Notes: generated by a model not told the origin, from the letters alone. A stretch of 59,499 bases of DNA from an uncultured Bacteroidales bacterium (GCA_902775975.1 CACYOC010000015.1:1-59499); one strand, 5' to 3'. Positions 16,334 through 24,843 are shown, counted from the stretch's first letter. Translations and numbers: made by a program.

Positions 16334-17230
16334 TCAAAACATCCATCCAATACGGATAGCGGGCTCGATATAAATCTTGGTGTAAGTGCCCGTATTGTCA
16401 TAGACGAAGTCGGCGGTCGTCTTGTTGTTCTTGCTGTTGATGTTATCCACATGCACGGTGAGACCCGTATCCGACGAGTAGGTATCTACCCAGTTGGCGG
16501 AAGTGCTCGTTCCAGACACCAGGACTTTTCCGTTCTGTCTCGAGTAGGTGCCGTTAGCCTTCTTGCCAGTGTTGAACGTGATGCCCAGTTCTGCACCGAT
16601 GTACAGCTTGCGATAGACGTAGAAATCTACGCCGGCGAGCAGCGTTCCGAAGAATCCGTTCTCGTTGAATTTCGTACGGTCGGCATTGCTCTTGGAGTAT
16701 TTGTAGTTATCATACTCAGAGGTGCGTGTCAACGACAACTTGCCGCTCATCGTCTTGGCGTTGGTCGTGTTCGTAGCGGTTTCCTTGGTGGCTGAGTAGA
16801 AGCGACCTAAATATCCTGCCTCTGCACCGACATAGAAGTCCAGATGTCCCGTGGCGGCGAAGTGGTATTCGTAGCCCGCTGCTACTTTCAGGCTGGTCTC
16901 CTTGTTGATGATGCTGGTTTCTCCGTTGATGATATCGTAGTTGTTAGCGTCTTGGCAGCGTGTGTCCTTGCTGTTCTTCTGATTGTCCTTGTCGCGATGG
17001 AATCCGAAGCCGACACCCAGTCTGATGGCGCTTTTCCCGTTAAGGAACATGCGCGCGTTCAGCTGTGCCATATTCTTGGGCTTCTCTTCATAGTCAAAAG
17101 GATTGAAGCGCCACTCTACGGTCACTATGCCGTCGGGCAGAAAGTCCTTGTCTTCTTGCTGCTGAGCCGTTGCCGTCAGGTTGGTCAGGGCAGCTGCGAT
17201 GAATAAAAACAGATTTCTCTTGGTCTTCAT
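16334..17230 (-). CDS. Outer-membrane beta-barrel protein (porin family-like)
   Basis: A 298-aa exported protein with a signal peptide (MKTKRNLFLFIAAALTNLTA, cleaved near TATAQ) and alternating-hydrophobicity strands ending in an aromatic residue (IRIGWMF), as expected of an outer-membrane barrel. I moved the start to ATG 17230. An upstream in-frame ATG at 17278 lies ahead of the promoter's -7 box (17256-17263) and would not be transcribed. A phrase near residue 115 (AAGYEYHFAATGHLDFYVG) resembles the barrels of small Bacteroidota outer-membrane proteins. The ligand is unknown. It has its own canonical promoter and is followed by palindromic element copy 3. Confidence 0.75.
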   Translation of the reverse strand: MKTKRNLFLFIAAALTNLTATAQQQEDKDFLPDGIVTVEWRFNPFDYEEKPKNMAQLNARMFLNGKSAIRLGVGFGFHRDKDNQKNSKDTRCQDANNYDIINGETSIINKETSLKVAAGYEYHFAATGHLDFYVGAEAGYLGRFYSATKETATNTTNAKTMSGKLSLTRTSEYDNYKYSKSNADRTKFNENGFFGTLLAGVDFYVYRKLYIGAELGITFNTGKKANGTYSRQNGKVLVSGTSTSANWVDTYSSDTGLTVHVDNINSKNNKTTADFVYDNTGTYTKIYIEPAIRIGWMF

Positions 17231-17255
17231 TAGATAGTGTTTATTGTTTCTGTTG

Positions 17256-17287
17256 CAAAGGTAATGATTCCGCAGCAAATAACCAAA
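17256..17287 (-). promoter_or_regulatory. Canonical promoter of the outer-membrane protein gene
   Basis: TTTG (17287-17284), a 20-bp spacer, then TACCTTTG (17263-17256) on the minus strand, 26 bp before the chosen ATG. It also decides the start of the downstream gene. Confidence 0.75.
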
Positions 17288-17307
17288 TAAATGCTTACAA
17301 AAATTTA

Positions 17308-18210
17308 CTATGGAATGAGGTCTGCCGCCTCAGGGGTGAGGAAGGGGCGTATCTTGTCGTAGGGAATGTCGAAGTTGACCATGCCTGCTGCGTATGGAGC
17401 AATCTCGTACTGTTGGTAGAGAAATGCGAGCCCCTCCTTGGTGAAAGTAGGGGGCGCACTGGGCAGGGGGATGCGGTTGATGTCGTCCACGCTGATGAGG
17501 ATGTCTTTCAGCTGTTCATCGCTGGCAACGGGCTCGTCGAACTCCTTGAAATAGCTGCGAACCCCTTCCTTGATGAGGGCATACAACTGGGGAGACTTGG
17601 TATCCTTGAATAGCGTCTGGTCTTGCTGTTCGAAGGTCTCCGTCTTGTTGTTATACACCGTCTTGTAACCGATGCGCTTGCCATCGCTCTTGCGGAAGGT
17701 CTGTCCTGCTGCTGTGGCAAAACCGTGGGCACCGCCCTGAAAACCTTCGCTCTTGGTCAGGTAAGTGACATATCGCTCTGCATTCTCCAGCAGCATGGAG
17801 CGCAGGAAGAAAGAGAACGACATGTCGAAATAGCCATCAGACCGCATTTCCTTCCACGAGGCTGCAAGTTCCTCATAACGACTGTCGGCAGTGGCCTTGA
17901 CCGCCTCCTGGGGATTGTCGTAATACTTCACCGTTGGCTCGCCTTCCTGAGTAATGGAGGAAGCCAGTTCTTCACAGAGATATTGGCGAACGGACTGCAT
18001 GAGTGAATCGCTGCCACTGGTGGGCCAGTCGATGCTGATGGTGACGCTCGCCATAGAGTCTTCGCGCTCTACGCCAGTGCTATCTACCTGAAATTCAGGA
18101 GCAACGGAAACGGAATCGGTCTGCTCAGCATGCTGCTGAGAAGCACGATGGCCGCAAGCACATAATGCTGCGGCCATCGCTATAGTCACAAAAATGTTCT
18201 TCAACTCCAT
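17308..18210 (-). CDS. DUF3298/RsiV-like lipoprotein
   Basis: A 300-aa predicted lipoprotein. The signal peptide is MELKNIFVTIAMAAALCACG, with a lipidation Cys at residue 17 or 19. The C-terminal half (about residues 160-280) fits the DUF3298 domain seen in RsiV and related envelope proteins, including phrases such as QGGAHGFATAAGQTF and the terminal PYDKIRPFLTPEA. The start is set at ATG 18210 (MELK); a TTG two codons earlier is less likely. It begins 20 bp after the pgk stop and shares its transcript by all appearances. The role is unknown; an envelope or lysozyme-type binding function is only suggested by the family. Confidence 0.75.
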   Translation of the reverse strand: MELKNIFVTIAMAAALCACGHRASQQHAEQTDSVSVAPEFQVDSTGVEREDSMASVTISIDWPTSGSDSLMQSVRQYLCEELASSITQEGEPTVKYYDNPQEAVKATADSRYEELAASWKEMRSDGYFDMSFSFFLRSMLLENAERYVTYLTKSEGFQGGAHGFATAAGQTFRKSDGKRIGYKTVYNNKTETFEQQDQTLFKDTKSPQLYALIKEGVRSYFKEFDEPVASDEQLKDILISVDDINRIPLPSAPPTFTKEGLAFLYQQYEIAPYAAGMVNFDIPYDKIRPFLTPEAADLIP

Positions 18211-18230
18211 TATCAATTATCAATTACCAG

Positions 18231-19502
18231 TTATTCGCCCTTGATAGCAGCAACGCCAGGCAGTACCTTACCCTCGATGGCCTCGAGCAGAGCGCCGCCA
18301 CCGGTAGAGATGTAAGACACCTGGTCAGCCAGACCGAACTTGTTGACACAAGCTACAGAGTCACCACCGCCAATCAGAGAGAAAGCACCCTCGGCAGTAG
18401 CCTTGGCAATAGCATCGCCAATGGCACGAGAACCAGCAGTGAAGTCGTCGCACTCGAAGACTCCGGCAGGACCGTTCCACAGGATGGTCTTGGCACCCTT
18501 GATAGCCTCGGCAAAGGCCTTCTGGCTCTCAGGACCGGCATCGACACCCTCGAAACCGGCAGGAACCTTGTTGGCAGGGCAGGTGATAATCTCAGAACCG
18601 GGCTTTACGGTCATGGTGTCGAAGTCGAGGCCGTTGGTAGCGGTGCAGTCAGTGCCGAGCACGAGCTCTACGCCGTTCTTCTTGGCCAGTTCCTCAACGC
18701 CTAAGGCTACGTCCAGCTTGTCCATCTCGACGATAGAGTCGCCAATCTCGCCGCCGTGAGCCTTTGCGAAGGTGTAGGTCATACCACCGCAGAGGATGAG
18801 CTTGTCAACTTTGCCGAGCAGGTTCTCGATGATGCCAATCTTCGAAGAAACCTTCGAGCCGCCCATGATAGCTACGAACGGACGCTTGATGTTCGACAGT
18901 ACGTTATCGACAGCCTGCACCTCCTTCTCCATCAGCAGACCCAGCATCTTGTTGTTGGCGTCGAAGTAGTCGGCGATGACAGCCGTTGAGGCGTGCTTGC
19001 GGTGAGCTGTACCGAAGGCATCCATCACGTAGCAGTCAGCGTAAGAAGCCAAAGTCTTGGCAAACTCCTTCTGGCTGGCCTTCATAGCCTTCTTAGCCTC
19101 GTCGTATTCGGGAGTACCCTTCTCAACACCTACGGGCTTGCCTTCCTCCTCAGGATAGAAGCGCAGGTTCTCCAACAGCAGGGCCTCGCCCATCTTCAGA
19201 GCCTTGGCAGCATCAGCAGCCTTGGCGCAGTCGGGAGCAAAAGCAACGGGAACGCCCAGTGCCTTCTCTACAGCCTCGCGAATCTGACCCAGTGACTTCT
19301 TCATGTCCACCTTTCCTTTGGGTTTACCCATGTGCGACATGATGATGACAGCACCGCCGTCAGCCAGAATCTTCTTCAGCGTGGGCAGCGCACCGCGGAT
19401 GCGGGTGTCGTCCGTAATCTTTCCATTCTCGTCCAGGGGCACGTTGAAATCGACGCGCACGATTGCCTTCTTACCGGCAAAGTTCATTTCATTGATAGTC
19501 AT
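18231..19502 (-). CDS. pgk: Phosphoglycerate kinase
   Basis: Glycolytic enzyme, 423 aa, cytoplasmic, making ATP and 3-phosphoglycerate from 1,3-bisphosphoglycerate. Motifs: [16 protein letters not shown] (about residues 11-26), [28 protein letters not shown], the nucleotide-binding [12 protein letters not shown] and the C-terminal [12 protein letters not shown] followed by STGGGALLE. The start ATG 19502 gives [21 protein letters not shown] box lies 74 bp upstream. The DUF3298 lipoprotein follows with a 20-bp gap. Confidence 0.98.
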   Translation of the reverse strand: MTINEMNFAGKKAIVRVDFNVPLDENGKITDDTRIRGALPTLKKILADGGAVIIMSHMGKPKGKVDMKKSLGQIREAVEKALGVPVAFAPDCAKAADAAKALKMGEALLLENLRFYPEEEGKPVGVEKGTPEYDEAKKAMKASQKEFAKTLASYADCYVMDAFGTAHRKHASTAVIADYFDANNKMLGLLMEKEVQAVDNVLSNIKRPFVAIMGGSKVSSKIGIIENLLGKVDKLILCGGMTYTFAKAHGGEIGDSIVEMDKLDVALGVEELAKKNGVELVLGTDCTATNGLDFDTMTVKPGSEIITCPANKVPAGFEGVDAGPESQKAFAEAIKGAKTILWNGPAGVFECDDFTAGSRAIGDAIAKATAEGAFSLIGGGDSVACVNKFGLADQVSYISTGGGALLEAIEGKVLPGVAAIKGE

Positions 19503-19575
19503 GATACTTAAAATATTAATTATTAATGATAGTGTTTCTTTCTTTTTTGTCTGTTAAGACTTTCTTTACGACGTG

Positions 19576-19583
19576 CAAAGTTA
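19576..19583 (-). promoter_or_regulatory. pgk promoter -7 box
   Basis: TAACTTTG on the minus strand, 74 bp before the pgk ATG. At 20 bp upstream the sequence is TGTA, not TTTG, so only the -7 element is canonical. Confidence 0.55.
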
Positions 19584-19643
19584 CGATAAAATCTTCAAAG
19601 TACTACATTCTCTTTTCATAATTTAAATCTTTTTTGCAACATA

Positions 19644-19673
19644 ATGAGCGCCTTCCTCCCGGAAGACGCTCAT
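19644..19673. repeat. Strong inverted repeat in the pgk-ddh gap
   Basis: ATGAGCG ... CGCTCAT with an inner CTTCC/GGAAG continuation and a 4-nt loop gives a stem of about 12 pairs with one mismatch. Neither side carries a run of T, so it may be a 3'-end hairpin for transcription coming from ddh or from the minus-strand -7 box at 19756, not a standard terminator. Confidence 0.6.
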
Positions 19674-19755
19674 CCACGCTTTAGAAAGTCAAAGTATACC
19701 TTTTTAAAGGTACCAGATTTTTTTTCCAGTTACTAACTATTTTCTGTTTTCTATG

Positions 19756-19763
19756 CAAAGGTA
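19756..19763 (-). promoter_or_regulatory. Possible orphan -7 box in the pgk-ddh gap
   Basis: TACCTTTG on the minus strand, with no gene for more than 250 bp downstream apart from the hairpin at 19644-19673. No TTTG lies 20 bp upstream. If active it would make a non-coding RNA of about 80-110 nt. Confidence 0.35.
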
Positions 19764-19815
19764 AGCTAATTATGTCGTTTGTTGTTCCGCCCTTCTTTTT
19801 TTTTCTTCAGAATAG

Positions 19816-19877
19816 TATGGACAAAACGCAAAATTATGGACAAAACGGGGGCACTGCCCTTCGTTTTTGTCCATAAT
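19816..19877. repeat. 'TATGGACAAAACG' palindromic repeat
   Basis: TATGGACAAAACG occurs twice directly (19816-19828 and 19835-19847). The second copy also pairs with an inverted copy (CGTTTTTGTCCATAAT, 19862-19877) around an inner GGGC/GCCC stem. The large hairpin stands 26 bp after the ddh stop and may serve as its 3' end. Confidence 0.7.
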
Positions 19878-19902
19878 TCAAAGTTTTATAACAACGATTT
19901 TC

Positions 19903-20802
19903 TTATACCAGATGCTCTATCAGGTCGGCACGCTCGCCGGGCAGCATGTCAATGACGGGAATCTCCACCATCGTGTAGCAGCCGGGCTGCTGGCGCATCG
20001 AGGCACGGGCAACGTTCACCAGCACCTGTCCTGTCAGCGCGGGGTTGTTGATTTGCATGTTGAACTCCAGACGCTGGTTCTGTGTCTGTCCGCTGACACC
20101 CTTGCGTACCAGGTTCACGCCGTGACCCATGTCGCGAACGTCATCGACGCTCTCCACCTGGAACACGTGCGTCTCGTCGCTGGCAAAATAGGGGTCGGCT
20201 TTGATGTCCTTCGTCACCTGCTCCAGCGTATAGCCGTCTTCCAACTCTACATACACCATGCGGCGATGGATGCCCTCGCCCAAGGGAATGGTCATCGACA
20301 GGGCATTCTTCACACCGGCCTTCGAGCGTACGCAGACGCTGTGGCCCATCGACATACCGGGACCGAAGTTCGTATAAGACAGACCCTTTGGTGCCAAGCT
20401 CTGCATCAGTGTGCGGACAATGCTGTCGCTGCCTGGATCCCATCCGGCTGCAATCACGCTGACGGTGTTCGTCTGCTTGTTCAGCGCCATCAGTCGCTCA
20501 CGGTAACCGCGAATATTGGTATGGATATCGAAAGAATCGACGGTGTTGATGCCCAAGGGCAGAATCTGCTTGGCATATTCCTCACACGAGCGGGTAGGGG
20601 TGGCAAGAATAGCGACATCTACGTCCTTCAGCTCCTTGATGTCTTTCACTACGGGGTATGCAGCCAGTTCGGCAGGCTTGTTCTCTGCACCGTTGCGGCG
20701 CACCACACCGGCAATCTCGAAGTCGGGGGCAGCCTCCAACGCCTGAATACTGTACTTTCCAATGTTGCCGTAACCTACTACGGCGGCTCTGATTTTCTTC
20801 AT
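19903..20802 (-). CDS. ddh: meso-Diaminopimelate D-dehydrogenase
   Basis: A 299-aa NADPH-dependent enzyme giving the one-step route from tetrahydrodipicolinate to meso-diaminopimelate for lysine and peptidoglycan. The N-terminal Rossmann motif is VVGYGNIGKYS (about residues 8-18). Substrate-site phrases DSFDIHTNI, AAGWDPGSDS (about residues 118-127) and the central GPGMSMGHSVCVR are typical of Ddh. It is monocistronic by appearance, with its own canonical promoter and a palindromic repeat after the stop. Confidence 0.96.
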   Translation of the reverse strand: MKKIRAAVVGYGNIGKYSIQALEAAPDFEIAGVVRRNGAENKPAELAAYPVVKDIKELKDVDVAILATPTRSCEEYAKQILPLGINTVDSFDIHTNIRGYRERLMALNKQTNTVSVIAAGWDPGSDSIVRTLMQSLAPKGLSYTNFGPGMSMGHSVCVRSKAGVKNALSMTIPLGEGIHRRMVYVELEDGYTLEQVTKDIKADPYFASDETHVFQVESVDDVRDMGHGVNLVRKGVSGQTQNQRLEFNMQINNPALTGQVLVNVARASMRQQPGCYTMVEIPVIDMLPGERADLIEHLV

Positions 20803-20867
20803 ACGATTCTTCTTTTTAAAGGTTCGTCTTTTTGTGTTGATAGTTTCTCGTTACTTCAAATCGCCTG

Positions 20868-20899
20868 CAAAGGTACGAATAAGTGAGAACATTACCAAA
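20868..20899 (-). promoter_or_regulatory. Canonical ddh promoter
   Basis: TTTG (20899-20896), 20-bp spacer, TACCTTTG (20875-20868) on the minus strand, 65 bp before the ddh ATG. Confidence 0.75.
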
Positions 20900-21554
20900 C
20901 AAAAAACGCAATTTTTTAATGTCCCTGTGTTATTTAGTGTGGAAATTATACACTTATTCGTAGTCGCTCTAAAAATTATAAATCGAGTTTTTATCTTCAT
21001 TTTAACGTCACTACGTCACCAAGCAGTTAAACGGCTGATATTATGCATGTTATACGGGTGACGTTAGGGTGATGTTAACTTTGATAACGTCACCTTTTTG
21101 GCGTACAATAGGTTGAAACGTTTCTAAATGCTTATTTATCAGTTATATAAGTATTACATGAAAAGTGTTTCCGCCGTGGAAACAGAGTGTTTCTCCTAGG
21201 GAAACAGAGTGTTTCTATAGGGGAAACACTTTGCGTAAGTAGTCCTCGTGCGATGAAAAGGGTATGCTGGAGTGGGGTAGAAAACCGCCTTAAAAGGGTT
21301 AAAAACGGGCTGATAACTGCCCGAAAACGGGTGAAATGTGCGGGTAGGGTGATGTTAGGTGACGTTAGGTGACGTTAGAAAATGCTAACGTCACCTCGTA
21401 ACTACCAAACAATCAGTGTGATAAATAAAAAGGTGACGTTATGACGTTAAAAACCGAAAAAAGCTAATGAGAAAATATTCTAAGAAACAAAGACTGAAAC
21501 GGACTTAGTTCACAGTTGACGAAACCCCTCTTCGTAACTATCGTGGAGCAAAAA
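20900..21554. repeat. Gene-free region rich in GTGACGTTA and GTTTC...GAAAC palindromes
   Basis: No credible gene was found in about 650 bp. GTGACGTTA/TAACGTCAC words recur in both orientations at about 21000-21022, 21058-21102, 21346-21398 and 21431-21450. They include back-to-back direct copies and pairs able to form stems (for example 21366-21398). A second family, three consecutive GTGTTTC...GGAAACA hairpins separated by GAGT, lies at 21165-21229. The open frame at 21187-21372 runs through these repeats and is not believed to be a gene. The region could be a degraded mobile-element fragment or a protein-binding array. Confidence 0.75.
21165..21229. repeat. Three tandem GTGTTTC/GGAAACA hairpins
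   Basis: Three units of the form GTGTTTC-(about 5-6 nt)-GGAAACA follow each other, joined by GAGT/GAG. The arms are conserved and the loops differ (gccgt, tcctag, atagg). The unit length is about 24 bp, too short and too regular in its arms for a CRISPR repeat-spacer layout. Confidence 0.75.
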
Positions 21555-21589
21555 AATATTCCGAACCACCAAATGTGATTCGGAATATT
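21555..21589 (-). terminator. Intrinsic terminator of the amylase/starch-binding protein operon
   Basis: AATATTCCGAA ... TTCGGAATATT forms an 11-bp perfect stem with a 13-nt loop. In the minus-strand direction it is followed directly by a run of T. It lies 24 bp after the stop of the starch-binding protein gene. Confidence 0.85.
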
Positions 21590-21612
21590 TTGTTATTTCG
21601 CAAGTGTTGTGC

Positions 21613-22557
21613 TTACTTCACCACGACCTTACGACCGTTCTGGATAGCGATGCCGCGGTAGTTGCCGCTGATGCGCTGACCCTGCAGGTTGTAGATAGGA
21701 GCGTTGCTCTTTTCCTGGATAGCCTTGATGGTTTCGATACCAGTAGCAGGACCTGTAATCTCGAATGCCCAATTCTTACCAGCTTCCTTACCACCACCCC
21801 ATGTGATAGTGATTGTGTATGTTTTTGTTGCTCTGGTATCTTCCTCTAGGTCAATCAGGAAGTTTCCGTCATCAGTTGCCCCCAGCCATGAGGGAGCAGT
21901 TGACTTCGGAGCTCTGCCATCCTCTGGGTCAGGATTGTTCTCATCATCGTAGTAAACATCCCAGTAACCTACCCATTCCTGGCCATTGGGACGGAATTTG
22001 AACTTCCAGAGGTTCTCCTCAGCAAAACCCTCAGCTGATGCATCAACAGTCAGCTGGAATTTCTTGCCAGTTTCAACGACGTCGAACCACTGACTGTCGC
22101 CACTCCAACCGTTGTGGTTACCAGCGAGAGAAACAGTGTTTACTTCTGCATCGGGAAGTTCGGTGTAATCCGTGGTGATATCTACCAAGCTAACACCACT
22201 GGTTTCATCACCCCAAGAAAGAATGAAGTAGCGGTCGCTCTTAACACTGTTGATATCTGCTGTCTTCTTTGTTCCTTCAGAATCGCCATTGTTGAATAGC
22301 AGGCTGATAGGATATGCACCCTCGGGCACGGTGAATTCCCAGAATTTGTCACCTGTGTCAGGATCTGTCCAAGTGTCTGTCAGCTGTTTCGTTCCAGGCC
22401 AAGGGTCAATGTCACCATTACTGTTATAATCTGGATTAGGTGATCCCCACGACCAGATGAATGGAGCTGTGTCACACTGCACGCGAATGTGAATGTCTTG
22501 TGCTTGAGCAGCCATTGCAAAGATGCAAACTGCTAAAAGAGTAAAAATCTTTTTCAT
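21613..22557 (-). CDS. Secreted starch-binding protein with type IX tail
   Basis: A 314-aa exported protein with a signal peptide (MKKIFTLLAVCIFAMAAQAQ). Residues about 21-130 resemble the CBM26-like starch-binding modules of the two neighbouring amylases: PWPGTKQL, then an aromatic-rich strand, then the shared phrase PISLLFNNGDSEGTKKTAD. Residues about 140-270 look like the SusE/SusF-type beta-sandwich (SLAGNHNGWSGDSQWFDV). The C-terminus (YNLQGQRISGNYRGIAIQNG then a basic end) is a type IX secretion tail. It has no catalytic domain. It begins 50 bp after the amylase stop and shares its operon and terminator. It is probably an accessory surface protein holding starch. Confidence 0.82.
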   Translation of the reverse strand: MKKIFTLLAVCIFAMAAQAQDIHIRVQCDTAPFIWSWGSPNPDYNSNGDIDPWPGTKQLTDTWTDPDTGDKFWEFTVPEGAYPISLLFNNGDSEGTKKTADINSVKSDRYFILSWGDETSGVSLVDITTDYTELPDAEVNTVSLAGNHNGWSGDSQWFDVVETGKKFQLTVDASAEGFAEENLWKFKFRPNGQEWVGYWDVYYDDENNPDPEDGRAPKSTAPSWLGATDDGNFLIDLEEDTRATKTYTITITWGGGKEAGKNWAFEITGPATGIETIKAIQEKSNAPIYNLQGQRISGNYRGIAIQNGRKVVVK

Positions 22558-22607
22558 AATTGTTTGAATTTAAAATGTTAATAAATAAATAAATGTTATG
22601 TTTGTTC

Positions 22608-24686
22608 TTACTTGATAACCATTTTCTTACCGTTCCTGATGACGATGCCGCGATAGCCGTCGGTGACGAGCTGACCGCTGAGGTTGTAGGTGGCATTTGT
22701 GGTAGTGACGGTCTTGGTCTTGACCTGCTGGATACCAGTGACGTTGCCCTGCTTGCCAAACATGGTATAATAACCGCCATTCTCAAAAGCGAAGTCTGCA
22801 GTCTGTGGCGTTCCGCAGTTGTTGAAGAGGATATTCGTTGGAAGTTCTTCGCCTAACTTGCCACCTTTCCAAACCCAGACGTCGCGACCTTTCTCGTCTT
22901 TGCCGACAATTTCCATCTTATCGCCTGGCCAGTTCTGGTTCTTGCAGAAGTTCTTGTTGTCCTTGCCCCATACCCAAGCATAGACATCGTCGTAGTCGAG
23001 GTTACCGCGGAAATAAACGTAGAGTTGATTGGTCAACGGCTTTGCGCAGGCAGGAATGGTCACTTCTCCTGGGGTGTAATACTGGCTGGTAATATCGGTA
23101 TAGTTTGTGTTCTTGTCGCTGTTCGTCGGGTCAAACGTGAAGTAACTGTCATGAGCAATAGAAAGGTCGGCAGTCTGCACACCCTCACCATTGTTGAAGA
23201 TGATATTGACAGGAGCCTGTGCAAAGGTGTGCTTCCAGAAGTTCGTTCCTTTGACTTCTTCCGTTTCAGTCATCTCAGAACCGGGCCATGCGCCAAGCAG
23301 TTGTAAACCACTGGTAGTCCAGGCATAGAGGTTGGGCGCACTGGTACACTGTACATATACAGAAGCATTGTCTGCTGCATCCTCACCATTGCTATCCTCA
23401 CCTGGGCGCAATCCACTGACAGTGATATTGTTGCTGACGTAGAACTTAAAGCCGTCGCCCTCGCAAATCAGCTTGAAGCCGTCAGGTGTACTGTAACTTG
23501 CTGCTGCACCGCAATGAACAATCACCGTACCCTTTGTTCCTTCTGTCTTAAGAATGACACCACCGCCATTCACCGTTTCCAGTTGCTTAATGCTGCTCTG
23601 ACTGTTGATGCCGGCAGCCTTGCGGGTGAGAATCATGTTGCCAATGGCTATAGGGTAGCGCTTCCAGTGCTTGAGGAATACGCATGGCGTTCCGGGCATA
23701 GCCAGCATATAGGCGTTGGCTGCCAAGACTTTGTTGCGCAGACGCTCGCTGTTCTCGTCACGATAGGTATCATGATTGTCAATAAATGTGACGCTATAGC
23801 GCTGGTAGGTGTTGCTGGATGCCAGTGACGTTTCTTTCAGTTTGTCCCAGTTGCCATCATTAAAGGCTTCCTTAATCTGGAACTTCAAGGGGAAGTCGAA
23901 GGCTGCTGATGTCCAGCCTGTATTTTGAATCCACCAAGTAATATCGTCGTATCCGCTCCAACGCTCGCCGACGCAGAACTGGGGCTTTGCGTGCTCGTTG
24001 TACATCTTAGTATATTCCGGACTATAGCCTTTCACCATGTCCAGACGGAAACCGATATATCCCAACTCTTTGATAAGGAAGTCCAGATAGGTCTTGCAGT
24101 TCTGCTGAACATTGGCACTGGAGTGATCCAAGTCGCGTGCTCCGCTGAAGTCCTCTGTTGTCTCATTGGCACCAGAGACTTCTGGGAATAAGCTCTTGGT
24201 GTATCCACCATCGTCGTTAGAACAGATGTCGGCAGGAGTCCAGCTCAAGGTGTAGGTTGTTTCTTTATTGACAATACCCTGACGCGACTCGTTGGCAAAG
24301 TCGATATAGGAGCCGTTCTTTCCCAAGGGTGACTTATGGTTGATAACAACATCGCCGATGATGCCCACGCCCTTTTCCTTGTAGGCGGCAATCATCTCCG
24401 TAAGGTAACGCTCACGTCCACCAAACGAGCTGCGATGGTCAAGCCAATATACGGGCAAATACCCCATAGATTTAGAGGATACACAATTGCTTGAGTTGGG
24501 AACCCACATGAGGTCGAAGTAGGGGGCAATCTCGTCCACTTTCGATGTCAGGTTCACCCATTTGGTGTCATCGTAGGAATCCCAATAGAAACCCTGAAGC
24601 ATGACACCGTCGTAGTTGGCGGGCCACTGTGCAAAAGTGTACTGAGCAATAAATAACGCTGCGATAAACGAGTATATCTTTTTCAT
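22608..24686 (-). CDS. Secreted alpha-amylase (GH13) with two starch-binding modules
   Basis: A 692-aa enzyme. A signal peptide (residues 1-19) is followed by the GH13 barrel starting GVMLQGFYWDSY. The conserved regions are DVVINH, GFRLDMVKG (nucleophile Asp near residue 214), CVGERWSG (acid/base Glu near 239) and FIDNHDT (Asp near 303). Two CBM26-like modules follow (about residues 450-545 and 555-645; landmarks PVNIIFNNG and PTNILFNNC, each after a WPG motif). The C-terminus (ATYNLSGQLVTDGYRGIVIR, ending basic) is a type IX secretion tail. It is therefore a secreted or surface-attached endo-amylase, not a SusG-type lipoprotein. Promoter and LacI-type operator lie at 24726-24801. The operon continues with the starch-binding protein. 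Confidence 0.93.
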   Translation of the reverse strand: MKKIYSFIAALFIAQYTFAQWPANYDGVMLQGFYWDSYDDTKWVNLTSKVDEIAPYFDLMWVPNSSNCVSSKSMGYLPVYWLDHRSSFGGRERYLTEMIAAYKEKGVGIIGDVVINHKSPLGKNGSYIDFANESRQGIVNKETTYTLSWTPADICSNDDGGYTKSLFPEVSGANETTEDFSGARDLDHSSANVQQNCKTYLDFLIKELGYIGFRLDMVKGYSPEYTKMYNEHAKPQFCVGERWSGYDDITWWIQNTGWTSAAFDFPLKFQIKEAFNDGNWDKLKETSLASSNTYQRYSVTFIDNHDTYRDENSERLRNKVLAANAYMLAMPGTPCVFLKHWKRYPIAIGNMILTRKAAGINSQSSIKQLETVNGGGVILKTEGTKGTVIVHCGAAASYSTPDGFKLICEGDGFKFYVSNNITVSGLRPGEDSNGEDAADNASVYVQCTSAPNLYAWTTSGLQLLGAWPGSEMTETEEVKGTNFWKHTFAQAPVNIIFNNGEGVQTADLSIAHDSYFTFDPTNSDKNTNYTDITSQYYTPGEVTIPACAKPLTNQLYVYFRGNLDYDDVYAWVWGKDNKNFCKNQNWPGDKMEIVGKDEKGRDVWVWKGGKLGEELPTNILFNNCGTPQTADFAFENGGYYTMFGKQGNVTGIQQVKTKTVTTTNATYNLSGQLVTDGYRGIVIRNGKKMVIK

Positions 24687-24725
24687 AAGTGTTACTTTTA
24701 GATTCTAAGTTAGCTTTTTCGGTAG

Positions 24726-24801
24726 CAAAGTTAAGTATTTTCATTGTATGCTGATACATATTTAATATAAAAAAGGTTGAAGTATTTGCGTAAACGTTTG
24801 C
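24726..24801 (-). promoter_or_regulatory. Promoter and LacI-type operator of the first amylase operon
   Basis: The -7 box TAACTTTG occupies 24733-24726. The operator GTAAACGTTTGC occupies 24790-24801 and fits GNAANCGNTTNC exactly. The near edge of the operator is 57 positions upstream of the box, the same as at 27050 and 34749. There is no TTTG 20 bp upstream of the -7 box. Upstream placement and the missing box suggest activation by the bound regulator. Confidence 0.75.
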
Positions 24802-24811
24802 ACAATGTCAT

Positions 24812-24843
24812 AAAAAAACGGACCGGTCGTGCGACCAGTCCGT
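24812..24843 (-). terminator. Intrinsic terminator after the second amylase gene
   Basis: ACGGAC.GGTCG / CGACC.GTCCGT forms a stem of about 11 pairs with a 2-4 nt loop. On the minus strand it is followed by seven T. It lies 47 bp after the stop of the amylase gene at 24891 and just upstream of the operator of the next operon. Confidence 0.9.

Noticed and set aside
16334-17278. Longer start (ATG 17278) for the outer-membrane protein
   Set aside because: The canonical promoter -7 box (17256-17263) lies downstream of that ATG, and the signal peptide begins at the ATG at 17230.
19867-20886. 339-codon plus-strand open frame opposite ddh
   Set aside because: Antisense to ddh, which has a canonical promoter and clear enzyme motifs. 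The antisense translation matches no family known to me.
21113-21126. GAAACGTTTC palindrome as a fifth LacI-type operator
   Set aside because: The flanking bases do not fit GNAANCGNTTNC, and no TAnnTTTG box lies at the 57-position spacing; it belongs to the repeat-rich gap.
21165-21229. Possible short CRISPR array
   Set aside because: The repeated parts are palindrome arms only 7 nt long with 5-6 nt loops. There are no 30-nt spacers and no cas gene nearby.
21187-21372. 61-codon open frame in the repeat-rich gap
   Set aside because: It runs through the GTTTC hairpins and GTGACGTTA words, so its sequence is dictated by repeats. No promoter or family match.
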